Assembly (NCBI RefSeq): GCF_002210345.1
Contig: NZ_MWQI01000010.1
Span: forward strand, 1 to 64,000
Length of the DNA stretch: 64,000 nt
Direction: 5' to 3'
DNA from: Fibrobacter sp. UWB4
GTDB taxonomy: Bacteria > Fibrobacterota > Fibrobacteria > Fibrobacterales > Fibrobacteraceae
A program made the translations under genes and the position numbers. Each line of letters starts with the position of its first letter. The first letter of the stretch is position 1. Of the stretch, positions 49,395 to 58,006 are shown one piece after another. Below the pieces are notes generated by a model. It was not told where the DNA came from. It saw only the letters and a program-made list of their open reading frames with translations, and did not search any database.

Positions 49395-51260
49395 TTACGG
49401 AACTCTCGACATGTGGAAGCCCATGATCATTTGATCGTCCGGGGCGTCGTTCTGAGTGCAAGCGAGCTTGAGAATGATCTTTCCGGATGCCGGAACCGTG
49501 AACGAATGGAGAATGTACGGTTCGCGGATTTCCTGCATGGATGCGCTAGAGTATTCATAGCTGGACTTGGAGGTGAATTCGGTACCGTTCTGGAAGAGGT
49601 GTGCTTCCATCTTGATCGGCAACTTGCCCAAGGACTTGATCGTGTTGCCCTTCATGAGCCATGTCACAGCGAGCTTGTACTTTTCACCAGCCACTAAACC
49701 GTCGATGAGGACGTTTTGCGTCTTGTTGTTTCCGTTAGCGTCCTTGAAGAGAGACGTGTAGTTTGCTCGGTTCCAGTAGCCGGAGAAGGACTTGTTGGAT
49801 GCCATGAGGTTGAATGCCGGAACGCCCGGAACTGCACCGCCATCGGAATCTCTGTCTTCAATGAGGTTGCCAAGAGTAGAAGTCAGGAATACGGGCTTGA
49901 CCATTTCCGGGTGACCCTTGAAGAACGGGTGCTTGCTCATCAAGACTGCGCCCATGGCTGCAGAATACGGTGTCGATGCGCTCGTTCCGTTAAAGATGTC
50001 GCCGTATGCATCCGGGAAAATGGGGTCTGTGAAGTTCGTGAGGTTCATGATATCGGGCTTCGTATTGCCGATATTGGAGTTGATGTAGTTGCTGTACGGC
50101 AAGTAGAAATAGGCCGGTCCTTCCGGAGTTGTACTTGGAAGCGGGTTCACGGCGCCGACAGTAATGACGTTTGCTGCCTTGCCCGGGGAATGGATGGTCG
50201 GTTCGGGCTGCAAGCTTTCGCTCTTGAGGTTACCTGCGTTCACGAATTCGGTAACGCTGGTTTCATAGACGTAGTTGTCGTACTGGGCGTCGATGACTTC
50301 GTAGTTATTGCGGTACTGGCCGTTATAGTAGAAGCCCAGGGAAGTTGTACCAATGTAGATCTTCGGGCTGAACGAAGACGGGTCTGCAGGACCATCGTGG
50401 CTGTTCAGGACCGTGTAGTCATAGCCGTAGACGTTTACGTTCGGTGCAAAAAGCTGGAGGACGCCAGTCACGCCGGTAGCGTGGTCGCTGGTGCCGGAGC
50501 ATCCCGGCGTGGAGTGCTTGGACGGGTCCGGAATTTCACTTACTCTTGCGCAACCCTGTTCCAGATAGTAGACGCCGACGTCATTTCCCTTGTATCCGTC
50601 AGCGTGTGCAAAGTTGAGCTGGGAAATTTCGAGAGCTTCGTCACGCGTTACGTAATTGGCGGTGTAATAGCCGTAGCCACGAGTGTAGTCTGTAACGGTG
50701 AGGTAGTTCGGTTCGACCTGCAATTCTTCGCTTTCGATGTAGATTGCATCCGAAGACTTGAGCTTCTTTTCGATTTCAGTAGGAGTCAAGAAAGCCTTGT
50801 AAGATTTCTTGAGCGGCTTGCGCTTCTTTGCACGGCGCTTTTCCCAGTCTTCTGTTTTCTTGAAGAACGACTTTCTGTCGATTGTCTTGCCGTTCAGCCA
50901 GAACTTTTCTTCCTTGGAATCGCCATTGAAGGAATAGAATGCGCTGATCGGTTCGATATCAATGTTGTCCACCTTCAAGTCCGTGACGGTGACTTCCATT
51001 TTTGGTTCGATTTCATCTTCAACCATGTAGACGGTGGAATCGCGGAACTGACCTTTTTTGGATTTGCGGCCGAGAATATCGCTCTTGAGGACAACTTTTC
51101 TCTTTTGTGCGTTGATTTTTTTATTAGCCTTTTCTGCTTTGTATTTTTCAACAAATTCCCTAGCTTTTGGGGACAAGCGGTCTAGATGATTGTCTGCTAA
51201 ACCTGCTTGCGCAGAGACTACTCCAGCAAGTGAAAGTACCAATAAAGTCTTGGTATTCAT
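49395..51260 (-). CDS. Secreted S8-family (subtilisin-like) peptidase with altered Asp site
   Basis: 621 residues. Signal peptide about 1-19 (VSAQA), a long basic pro-region to about 190, then an S8-type domain. The Ser motif NGTSASTPYSAAMG is canonical and DHATGVTGVL fits the His motif. The Asp motif is unusual: where V.VIDTG is expected the chain reads VGVYYLEQG, so Glu may replace Asp or the site may be inactive. The C-terminal 130 residues form a strand-rich domain, as in P-type or pre-peptidase domains. Divergent from the PP2C phosphatase gene. Confidence 0.75.
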   Translation of the reverse strand: MNTKTLLVLSLAGVVSAQAGLADNHLDRLSPKAREFVEKYKAEKANKKINAQKRKVVLKSDILGRKSKKGQFRDSTVYMVEDEIEPKMEVTVTDLKVDNIDIEPISAFYSFNGDSKEEKFWLNGKTIDRKSFFKKTEDWEKRRAKKRKPLKKSYKAFLTPTEIEKKLKSSDAIYIESEELQVEPNYLTVTDYTRGYGYYTANYVTRDEALEISQLNFAHADGYKGNDVGVYYLEQGCARVSEIPDPSKHSTPGCSGTSDHATGVTGVLQLFAPNVNVYGYDYTVLNSHDGPADPSSFSPKIYIGTTSLGFYYNGQYRNNYEVIDAQYDNYVYETSVTEFVNAGNLKSESLQPEPTIHSPGKAANVITVGAVNPLPSTTPEGPAYFYLPYSNYINSNIGNTKPDIMNLTNFTDPIFPDAYGDIFNGTSASTPYSAAMGAVLMSKHPFFKGHPEMVKPVFLTSTLGNLIEDRDSDGGAVPGVPAFNLMASNKSFSGYWNRANYTSLFKDANGNNKTQNVLIDGLVAGEKYKLAVTWLMKGNTIKSLGKLPIKMEAHLFQNGTEFTSKSSYEYSSASMQEIREPYILHSFTVPASGKIILKLACTQNDAPDDQMIMGFHMSRVP

Positions 51261-51465
51261 CCTTTTCTCCTAATTTAATTGTAATTGATTATTTTACATT
51301 TTGTTAGCAAAATGTTGTATGAATATAATTTATTCTTTGAAACAAATGAATATGATGGGTTGTAAAATGTGAAATATTAAAAATATTTTACATAAAACAG
51401 GCTGAGTATGAGTGTGGCACCATTGTTTTAATCCCTTTAAAAGCCTCAAAACATGAAAAATGGTT

Positions 51466-51494
51466 TTGACAACCCCCTGAATTATTTCTATTTG
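51466..51494 (+). promoter_or_regulatory. Predicted promoter of the PP2C phosphatase gene
   Basis: TTGACA (51466-51471), a 17-nt spacer and TATTTG (51489-51494). The rest of the 277-nt divergent region 51261-51537 is very AT-rich and presumably also serves the S8 protease gene. Confidence 0.55.
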
Positions 51495-51537
51495 TAATAA
51501 AAAACAATTTTTGTTGTAACAAAAAGAAAAGGTTTAT

Positions 51538-53472
51538 ATGGGCTTCAACATGCACGGGCTGGCGTTCAAACAGTCCATGATGACCCTGGTCGGTTTCAGC
51601 ATCGTGTTTGCGACGCTGTTTGGGGTTCTCAGTTTTAAGGTGCAAAGCGAGCTTTCGACGTTGCTCACGGAAAAAGGCGAAGAGATCAGTCTTGCAAATG
51701 TCGCCATAATCGAAAAGCTTTTCGAAAAAGGCAAAAAGCTCGGCGATGAATATGCTGAAGTGCTTGGTAAGGAAATGCTTTCGGGCAAGGACCTTGATGA
51801 CTTTCTGACGCAGGCGGTCTTTGACGCGCGGCAGACGCTTCCGCAGGTGCTGGCTGTTGTGGTTGCCTATGAACCGGGGATGGCGCCTAAGGCAAAATGG
51901 CATCAGGAAGTGATGCGGCTGGCCCAGTATTCGGGTAATGACATCAAGCTCTTGAAGGGGAAGGATTATCTGGAGAAAACTTGGTACAAAAGTACCAAGA
52001 ACTTGCAGAAAGGGCTTTGGCAAGAACCTTTTATCGGAGACTTTATCAAGGAACCCATTGCAATTTATACGGCTCCGATTTACCAGAAAGATGCTTATGG
52101 AAACACCGTCTTTGCGGGTGTTCTCTGTGTTGATATGTCGATTGCCTTCCTTAAAGAAACGGTAGCCTCGATCCCGGTGTCGAATTCCGGGTATGTGGTC
52201 GTCCTGTCTGCAAATAATACTGTTATCGCGCACCCTAAGAACGAAATTGTTTTCAAGGAGAGCTTGTCCGATCTCTCGGGAGGGATGGGAGTTCGTACGG
52301 TCACGGAATTTGAGAAGGCTGTGCAGAGCATGAAAAAGGGGCTTTTCATGGGGAGCACACCCGATGGCAAAGAGGCGGTTATCTACTTCAAGGCGATGGA
52401 TGCGAATGGATGGACGTTCATGATCGTGTGGCCCGCGCATGAATATATGGAAAGCCAGCGTTCCCTGGAAAAAATGTTCGCGTGGATGAGCGTTGCGGGC
52501 TATGTTGTGATGTTGTTTTTGATATTTGTAATTTCGTCCAGGGTGTCCCGCCCGCTCAAGGAGCTGGCTGTGGCTGCAAATAAAATGGGGCAGGGCGATT
52601 TCGATGTGGAAATTCCGCACCTCTCTGGCCGCGATGAAATTGCTCAGTTTGCGTGGGCGTTCCTGAACATGCGCACGTCGCTCAAGGAACATATCGAGAA
52701 ACAGAAGGACTTGGACCGCATTGAAAGCGAGCTAGATTTCGCGAAGGATATTCAGCTTGGGTTCCTTTCGATGACGGAAAAAGAGGAAAATTCTGAGGAC
52801 TCGCTCCATGAACTCACTCCGTTCCTGCAACCGGCGAAGGAGGTCGGTGGTGATTTTTATGATTTCTTCAAGCTGGATGATGGACGTTTGTGTGTAGTCG
52901 TGGGCGATGTGTCGGGCAAGGGAGTCCCGGCTGCGCTGTTTATGATGGTGTCGCGCATTGTGCTCCGTACGACGGCTAGAAACTTGCAGTCTGTTGTTGA
53001 AACTTTTGAGAAGGCTAATTACGAGTTGGCGAAACGTAACCGCGCGAACATGTTTGTAACCGTCTGGATGGGGTTTGTCGATTTGCAGACGGGGCGTATA
53101 GAGTTTGCATCGGCGGGGCATAATCCGCCGGTGATTCGCCATAAGGATGGCTCGGTTGAACTTGCGAAGAGCAAGGCGGGGGTCGTTATGGCGGCTATGG
53201 AAAACTCGCGCTACAAAATGCAGACGCTTGAGCTTGCCCCGGGCGATACACTGTTTCTCTATACCGATGGCGTGACCGAAGCGACCAACGAGCATAACGA
53301 GCTGTTCGGCAATGACCGGTTGCTTGATGCCGTTTCGCTTGGTGGCGGGCGGGGTACTAAAGAAATTTGTCGCTTTGTCAAACGCCAAATTGACGCTTTT
53401 ACAAGAAATGCCCCGCAATTTGACGACATTACCATGCTGGCGATGGAATATAAAGGGGGTAATGACCGGTAA
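51538..53472 (+). CDS. Membrane-bound PP2C/SpoIIE-type phosphatase with sensor and HAMP domains
   Basis: 644 residues. TM helix 1 (about 14-32), an extracytoplasmic Cache-like sensor domain (about 35-310, with APIYQKDAYGNTVFAGVLCVDMS and GYVVVLSANNTVIAHP), TM helix 2 (about 318-340), HAMP (SRPLKELAVAANKMGQGDFD), a coiled segment, and a C-terminal SpoIIE/PP2C domain with KEVGGDFYDFF, VVGDVSGKGVPAALFM, FASAGHNPP and LYTDGVTEA, including the metal-binding Asp residues. It would dephosphorylate an anti-sigma-factor antagonist or similar protein after sensing a ligand; no partner is adjacent. Confidence 0.9.
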   Translation: MGFNMHGLAFKQSMMTLVGFSIVFATLFGVLSFKVQSELSTLLTEKGEEISLANVAIIEKLFEKGKKLGDEYAEVLGKEMLSGKDLDDFLTQAVFDARQTLPQVLAVVVAYEPGMAPKAKWHQEVMRLAQYSGNDIKLLKGKDYLEKTWYKSTKNLQKGLWQEPFIGDFIKEPIAIYTAPIYQKDAYGNTVFAGVLCVDMSIAFLKETVASIPVSNSGYVVVLSANNTVIAHPKNEIVFKESLSDLSGGMGVRTVTEFEKAVQSMKKGLFMGSTPDGKEAVIYFKAMDANGWTFMIVWPAHEYMESQRSLEKMFAWMSVAGYVVMLFLIFVISSRVSRPLKELAVAANKMGQGDFDVEIPHLSGRDEIAQFAWAFLNMRTSLKEHIEKQKDLDRIESELDFAKDIQLGFLSMTEKEENSEDSLHELTPFLQPAKEVGGDFYDFFKLDDGRLCVVVGDVSGKGVPAALFMMVSRIVLRTTARNLQSVVETFEKANYELAKRNRANMFVTVWMGFVDLQTGRIEFASAGHNPPVIRHKDGSVELAKSKAGVVMAAMENSRYKMQTLELAPGDTLFLYTDGVTEATNEHNELFGNDRLLDAVSLGGGRGTKEICRFVKRQIDAFTRNAPQFDDITMLAMEYKGGNDR

Positions 53473-53499
53473 GCTTAAAGTGCTTACAAAATGTTACCC

Positions 53500-53528
53500 T
53501 TGACGGATTTAGAATATTTAGGTATATT
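53500..53528 (+). promoter_or_regulatory. Predicted promoter of rpsU
   Basis: TTGACG (53500-53505), a 17-nt spacer and TATATT (53523-53528), a near-consensus site 40 nt before the gene. Confidence 0.65.
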
Positions 53529-53567
53529 TGGCTATCCAAAAACTGAATTTTTAACCAAAGGATTATC

Positions 53568-53777
53568 GTGATCGGCGTTATTGTTAAGTCCAACGAACCT
53601 TTCGAACGCGCACTCAAGCGTTTCACCAAGTCTTGCGAAAAGAATGGTATCATTTCCGACGTCAAGAAGCGTCAGCGTTTCGAAAAGCCCTCCGAAGAAA
53701 AGAAGCGTATTGAAACGGCTGCTCGTCGCAAGCGTCTCAAAGAGATTGCTGACCAGAACCGCAAGCGTCTCTACTAA
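53568..53777 (+). CDS. rpsU: 30S ribosomal protein S21
   Basis: 69 residues starting with GTG (53568), with AAAGGATT as RBS. The S21 pattern is clear: VIVKSNEPFERALKRFTKSCEKNGI at the N-terminus and a highly basic C-terminal helix ending RKRLY. It binds the 30S platform near the anti-SD region and is needed for natural mRNA initiation in many bacteria. yqeY follows 126 nt downstream, a conserved neighbour. Confidence 0.96.
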   Translation: MIGVIVKSNEPFERALKRFTKSCEKNGIISDVKKRQRFEKPSEEKKRIETAARRKRLKEIADQNRKRLY

Positions 53778-53903
53778 TTCGATTCAATAATCGGAAATTT
53801 GCTAAGCTTTAATGAGTTGTCGGCTGGTGCTGATGACTCATTAGGTGTTTTATAACAAATCTTCATCGCTTGGAGCGAAGCGTTATAATCGCTCGAGGTC
53901 AAT
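53778..53903 (+). other. Structured spacer between rpsU and yqeY
   Basis: A hairpin TAATGAGT/ACTCATTA (about 53811-53848) with an inner CGGC/GCTG part and a T-rich tail could attenuate rpsU transcripts; a second small hairpin CGCTTGGAGCGAAGCG (53868-53884) lies before the yqeY start. Confidence 0.45.
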
Positions 53904-54374
53904 ATGAGTTGTGCATTGCTTACCCAGATTCTCGACGACATCAAGACCGCCATGAAGGCTCACGATGCCGAAACTCTCGGAACTCTTCGTACGCTCCATT
54001 CTGACATCAAGAACGAAGCTATGAAGTCTGGTGCCACTCCGGCACAGATTACCGAAAGCATTACCGATGCCATGTGCATCGACGTTCTCGCCAAGAGCGT
54101 GAAGCAGAAGCAGGAATCCATCGAAATCCTCAAGAAGGGCGGATTCCTGGACAAGATCCCGGCCGAAGAAGCTGTCATTGCCATCTACCGCAAGTATATG
54201 CCGGCCGAGATGACCGAAGACGAAGTCAAGGCTCTCATCGCTGAAATCAAGGCTGCAACGGGCGCCTCTTCTCCGAAGGACATGGGAAAGATCATGAAGG
54301 AACTTTCCCCGAAGGTCAAGGGCCGCTTTGATTCCAAGCGCGCTTCTGCCCTCGTACAGGAAGCGTTGAAATAG
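53904..54374 (+). CDS. yqeY: GatB/YqeY domain protein
   Basis: 156 residues; matches the YqeY family: LLTQILDDIKTAMKAHD, TLRTLHSDIKNEAM, SVKQKQESIEILKKGG, IYRKYMPAEMTEDEV, and DMGKIMKELSPKVKGRFDSKRASALVQE, with the helical tail related to GatB. Found next to rpsU in many genomes. Suggested links to tRNA amidation are not proven. A family B heptamer array begins at its stop codon. Confidence 0.93.
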   Translation: MSCALLTQILDDIKTAMKAHDAETLGTLRTLHSDIKNEAMKSGATPAQITESITDAMCIDVLAKSVKQKQESIEILKKGGFLDKIPAEEAVIAIYRKYMPAEMTEDEVKALIAEIKAATGASSPKDMGKIMKELSPKVKGRFDSKRASALVQEALK

Positions 54375-54376
54375 TC

Positions 54377-54444
54377 GGAAGTAGACGGTAGGAAGTAGGA
54401 GGGGAACGTTTTCCCCTGACTCGTACTTCGTGACTCGTCACCCC
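54377..54444. repeat. Two heptamer arrays behind yqeY (families B and D)
   Basis: 54377-54397: three perfect-phase units of GGAAGTA/GACGGTA starting two bases after the yqeY stop. 54417-54437: three units TGACTCG, TACTTCG, TGACTCG, a distinct family. Then a CCTCAGACGCCGG element (54456-54482, cf. about 7483-7506) and the TGTCATGCCCGCC hairpin (54485-54514). Confidence 0.65.
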
Positions 54445-54595
54445 TTCTAGCGTGGCCTCAGACGCCGGCCCCGCAACGCCCCGCTGTCATGCCCGCCACT
54501 GAGCGGGCATCTCCTTTTTTTATACAGCTAAAAAAATTATATTTCCTTCATCAATCATTTGTTGTAATTCATTGAAATATCCAAAGGTTTGCTTT

Positions 54596-55318
54596 ATGCG
54601 CAAATTATCTTTTTTCATGTTGATTGTGTTCGCCATTCAGTTGACTGGTTGCTTGGGCTTGGCTTATCGCATGAGTTCGTTGGAAAAAACGACGTTTGCG
54701 CCATCTCTTTCTGACGCCTACAAAAAAAATATAGGGCTTGATACAGTTTACAATGTTGGCGCAGGTGGAATGACCATTGAACAAATTCAAGAGAAAACAC
54801 ATCCTGCGGTACGAGATTTTCTTTTAGAATTTATTCAGAAAGATGAATTTGATTACAAAAAATATCTGAAGTTTAATTTGGTTGAAGGCTTTATTATGGA
54901 TGCCGTCATGAAAAAGGATGATGACGAAAATGCCACGGTTTATTTGGTGCATGTGAATTATGGTGGAGAAAAAGATGATTCTTTGCGTGAAAAACTGAAA
55001 GCTGTTTATGATTTATGGTACATTAATGGACGCGTCACGAGGCTGATGCGTCGTATTGGTGACAAAATTATTTATGACATGGATGTTGAAAAAAAGTATG
55101 AATTAGAATATTACGATGATGGTCAAGTCATGTCCGAATATCGAGGTGAATTTTTAAATGATACTGATGGTGCTTCTAGATATAATGGGACATATACCAT
55201 ATATTCCGAAAGGGGTAAAAAGGCTATTGAATGTGAAATTAGCGATTTGCGAGTGGAAAAAGAATCTTGTAAAAAATGGGATGAAAAAGTAGATTTAAAC
55301 AAGGTTTTTAACCATTAA
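54596..55318 (+). CDS. Hypothetical lipoprotein
   Basis: 240 residues from ATG 54596 (AAAGG RBS). Lipobox LTGC (Cys18). The mature chain is rich in Asp, Lys and Tyr; a C-terminal stretch (YYDDGQVMSEYRGEF, then YNGTYTIYSERGKKA) resembles the toxin_YwqK/MORN-like repeats seen in exported proteins, but only weakly. AT-rich. 35 nt upstream of the sigma-54 activator-like gene. Confidence 0.65.
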   Translation: MRKLSFFMLIVFAIQLTGCLGLAYRMSSLEKTTFAPSLSDAYKKNIGLDTVYNVGAGGMTIEQIQEKTHPAVRDFLLEFIQKDEFDYKKYLKFNLVEGFIMDAVMKKDDDENATVYLVHVNYGGEKDDSLREKLKAVYDLWYINGRVTRLMRRIGDKIIYDMDVEKKYELEYYDDGQVMSEYRGEFLNDTDGASRYNGTYTIYSERGKKAIECEISDLRVEKESCKKWDEKVDLNKVFNH

Positions 55319-55353
55319 TCCGTTTACTCAAAACGTATTTACTGAAAAAATCA

Positions 55354-56886
55354 ATGACTTCTGGTGAAGAAAGACGAATTCAAGAACTGGAGCTGCTCTA
55401 CAAGATCAGCTCTATTTTGAACCAGAGTCTTGATTTCGAAACGGTGGCGCATCCTGTATTGCAGACCGTCGAATCGGTGATGGGCGTCGAGCATGCGACC
55501 CTCACATTGTACAACCGCCATACCGGCGAAATTTCCATTGAAATTGCAGAAGGCTTGAGCAGCCGCCAGGCGAGCAAGGGCCGCTATAAGGTGGGCGAAG
55601 GCATCACGGGCCGCGTCGTTGAAACAGGCAAGCCCATCATCATTCCGTCTGTCGCGAAAGACCCGGACTTCTTGGATCGCACGGGCCGTGGCAAGACCGA
55701 GGACAAGGCTTTCCTTTGCGTTCCGATTATCATGGAACAGGAAGTCGTTGGCGCCTTGAGTGCCGACGAACACAACCCCGACGAGGCAAACCTCAACGAC
55801 CAGATTCATTTGCTCGAAATCATCGCGCAGATGCTTGCAACTGCCGTGAAACTCCGCCGCCAAGCCCGAGAAGAAAACGAAATCCTCAAGGCCGAAAACG
55901 AACGTATGGCGATGGAGCTTAAGGCCAGATTCCAGCCGGACAACATCATCGGAAAAACGCCCGAAATGCAACAGGTCTATACGCAAATCGACCAGGTTGC
56001 CAAAAGCCCGCTCCCAGCGCTGATTGTGGGCGAGGTGGGAACTGGCAAAGGTCTTGTTGCAGAAGCAATCCATTTCCGTTCCGACCGCAATTTAGGGCCG
56101 TTCGTGCGAGTGCATTGCGCGGCCCTCCCGGAGTCCGTTCTGGACCGGGAACTTTTCGGTAGCGAAAAGGGCGCCTTGGTTGGCGTCGTCAACGAGGCGC
56201 CGGGCCGCGTCGAGCAGGCCGAAGGCGGAACGCTATTCCTCGATGAAGTTGCAGAACTTACGCCGAACTTGCAGATAAAGTTGCTTCGCCTTTTGCAGCA
56301 GGGCGAAATGGAACGCGTGGGCGCTCGATTCCCGAAAAAAGTGAACGTGCGCGTGATTTGCGCAACGACTAAGAACTTGCAGCAGATGGTCTCGGATGGA
56401 ACCTTCCGTGAAGACTTGTACTACCAGCTTCACATTGTTCCAATTTACGTGCCGCCTCTTCGCAAGCGCCGCACCGACATTGTGCTCTTGGCTGATTACT
56501 TTGTGGATCATTACTGCCGCTTGGTCGGCAAAAACGTGCGCCGCCTTGCTCGCGGGACGATTGAAATGCTCATGAGTTACCCGTGGCCGGGCAATGTGCG
56601 TGAACTCGAGAATGCGATTGAACGTGCGGTGCTCTTGACTGAAGAAGATGTTATCTACCCGCATCATTTCCCGCCGACCATCCAGACGGATGAAACGAGC
56701 GGAACGCCTGTGAGCGGGAACCTCAAGCTCATGGTCGAGGCGTACGAACGCGATATCATCTGCGATGCCCTTAAAAGTTCTAGGGGTAAAATGGCTGCTG
56801 CAGCCCGCAGTCTCTCGACCACTCCGCGCATCCTCACGTACAAAATCAAGCAGCTCGGCATCGACCTCGCGGCGTTTACCAAGTAG
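55354..56886 (+). CDS. GAF-AAA+-Fis regulator (NtrC/NifA-type) with non-canonical GAFTGA loop
   Basis: 510 residues. An N-terminal GAF domain (about 18-165, with VGEGITGRVVETGKP and CVPIIMEQEVVGAL), a linker helix, a sigma-54-activator AAA+ domain (about 196-430: Walker A GEVGTGKG 226-233, Walker B GGTLFLDE, R-finger region REDLYYQL) and a Fis-type HTH at the end (SSRGKMAAAARSLSTTPRIL). The L1 loop that should read GAFTGA reads GALVGV (273-278), and the Glu after Walker A GK is replaced by Gly. Such changes usually abolish sigma-54 contact, so it may act without it. No partner sensor gene is adjacent. Confidence 0.88.
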   Translation: MTSGEERRIQELELLYKISSILNQSLDFETVAHPVLQTVESVMGVEHATLTLYNRHTGEISIEIAEGLSSRQASKGRYKVGEGITGRVVETGKPIIIPSVAKDPDFLDRTGRGKTEDKAFLCVPIIMEQEVVGALSADEHNPDEANLNDQIHLLEIIAQMLATAVKLRRQAREENEILKAENERMAMELKARFQPDNIIGKTPEMQQVYTQIDQVAKSPLPALIVGEVGTGKGLVAEAIHFRSDRNLGPFVRVHCAALPESVLDRELFGSEKGALVGVVNEAPGRVEQAEGGTLFLDEVAELTPNLQIKLLRLLQQGEMERVGARFPKKVNVRVICATTKNLQQMVSDGTFREDLYYQLHIVPIYVPPLRKRRTDIVLLADYFVDHYCRLVGKNVRRLARGTIEMLMSYPWPGNVRELENAIERAVLLTEEDVIYPHHFPPTIQTDETSGTPVSGNLKLMVEAYERDIICDALKSSRGKMAAAARSLSTTPRILTYKIKQLGIDLAAFTK

Positions 56887-56971
56887 CGATCAAGTTGTCG
56901 CGCCTGCCTGAATGTCATGCCCGCCGCTGAGCGGGCACCTCCCTCTCGTCTAAAAACCTATATTGCTACAC
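56887..56971. repeat. TGTCATGCCCGCC hairpin and leaderless-type promoter
   Basis: The dispersed hairpin repeat lies at 56913-56943. A TATATT at 56959-56964 would start transcription at about the LysR ATG, which has no SD, so that mRNA could be leaderless; no -35 is evident. Confidence 0.45.
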
Positions 56972-57862
56972 ATGGAACTGACTCAGCTTAAATACTTCTT
57001 GGAGGTGGCCCGCACGGAGCATGTCACGCAAAGTGCAAAGAACCTCTGCATCGTCCAGCCGGCACTTACGCAAGCTATCCACAAGCTCGAAGATGAGCTG
57101 GGCGTATCGCTGTTCAAAAACTCCGGGCGAAACATCAAGCTCACCGATAGCGGAAAGTTCTTTTACGAAAAGCTCCAGCCGCTTTATGAAAACATGATGG
57201 CGCTCCCGGCGCTACTCAAGGAGACTGCAGATAAGCAGAATAACAACGTCAAGCTGAATGTCCTTGCGGCATCCACGCTCATCACAAGCGCTGTGATTGA
57301 GTATAAACGTGGTAATTCCGATATTGACGTGGACATTGTGCAAAATGAGGAGACAAGCGTCTTTGATATTTGCGTTCGCACTTACGCCAATTACAAGCCG
57401 GAACTTGATAATACCGAAAGTGATGAAACGTTTGTCCATTCTGAAAAAATTTTCTTGGCTGTTCCCAATACGGCGCAGTATAAAAAGCTCGATTCCATCT
57501 CGCTATTTGACTTGAAAGACGAAAAATTCATTCGTCTTTATGGATCTAAGCAGTATAGACAAATTTGTAATGAACTTTGCGATAGTATTGGATTTCATAC
57601 AAATGTTACATTTGAAAGTGATAACGCCGCTGTTGTCAAGGAAGCTGTTGCCGCTGGCATTGGCGTTGGTTTCTGGCCGGAACTCTCGTGGGGCAAGATG
57701 GACCACAAGCGCGTCAAGCTTCTTGAAATTACCGATACGGATTTCAAGCGCGATATCGTGGTGTCGCTCCGCCGCAACAAGCAGGACAATTCTAAGACGG
57801 AACAGTTCTATAATTTTTTGACGAAGTACATTCTCCAGTGCCAATCCAAAAAGCGGAAGTAA
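56972..57862 (+). CDS. LysR-family transcriptional regulator
   Basis: 296 residues from ATG 56972. The N-terminal winged helix is typical: MELTQLKYFLEVARTEHVTQSAKNLCIVQPALTQAIHKLEDELGVSLF with the recognition helix, GRNIKLTDSG after it. The rest is a periplasmic-binding-protein-like effector domain. The middle of the gene is less codon-biased than its neighbours. LysR proteins often regulate a divergent gene; here the upstream neighbour is co-directional and the target is not evident. Confidence 0.92.
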   Translation: MELTQLKYFLEVARTEHVTQSAKNLCIVQPALTQAIHKLEDELGVSLFKNSGRNIKLTDSGKFFYEKLQPLYENMMALPALLKETADKQNNNVKLNVLAASTLITSAVIEYKRGNSDIDVDIVQNEETSVFDICVRTYANYKPELDNTESDETFVHSEKIFLAVPNTAQYKKLDSISLFDLKDEKFIRLYGSKQYRQICNELCDSIGFHTNVTFESDNAAVVKEAVAAGIGVGFWPELSWGKMDHKRVKLLEITDTDFKRDIVVSLRRNKQDNSKTEQFYNFLTKYILQCQSKKRK

Positions 57863-57910
57863 CTTTGCGTAGATTGCCAAAGTTTTCCAATTTTACTGTT
57901 TACAGCCTGC

Positions 57911-57938
57911 TATCAACTTCCTACTTCCAACTTCCTAC
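57911..57938. repeat. Heptamer array, family B inverted
   Basis: Four units in perfect 7-bp phase, TATCAAC, TTCCTAC, TTCCAAC, TTCCTAC; the reverse complement is the GGAAGTA/GTAGGAA family of purD-purE. It is followed 34 nt later by the family C array before tyrS. Confidence 0.7.
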
Positions 57939-57971
57939 GGCCGACTAATTGCTATCTTTACCCCGTAAATT

Positions 57972-58006
57972 AACTAACAACTATCAACTATTAACTAGTA
58001 ACTAAA
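57972..58006 (+). repeat. Heptamer array, family C, abutting the tyrS start
   Basis: Five in-phase units of type AACTAGT/AACTATC/AACTAAA end at the base before the tyrS ATG. No Shine-Dalgarno is visible. The last two units equal units in the frr array in the same order. Confidence 0.75.

Noticed and set aside
57863-58006. T-box or other amino-acid-responsive leader before tyrS
   Set aside because: The region consists mostly of two heptamer arrays; no specifier loop, T-box sequence or terminator/antiterminator pair is visible.
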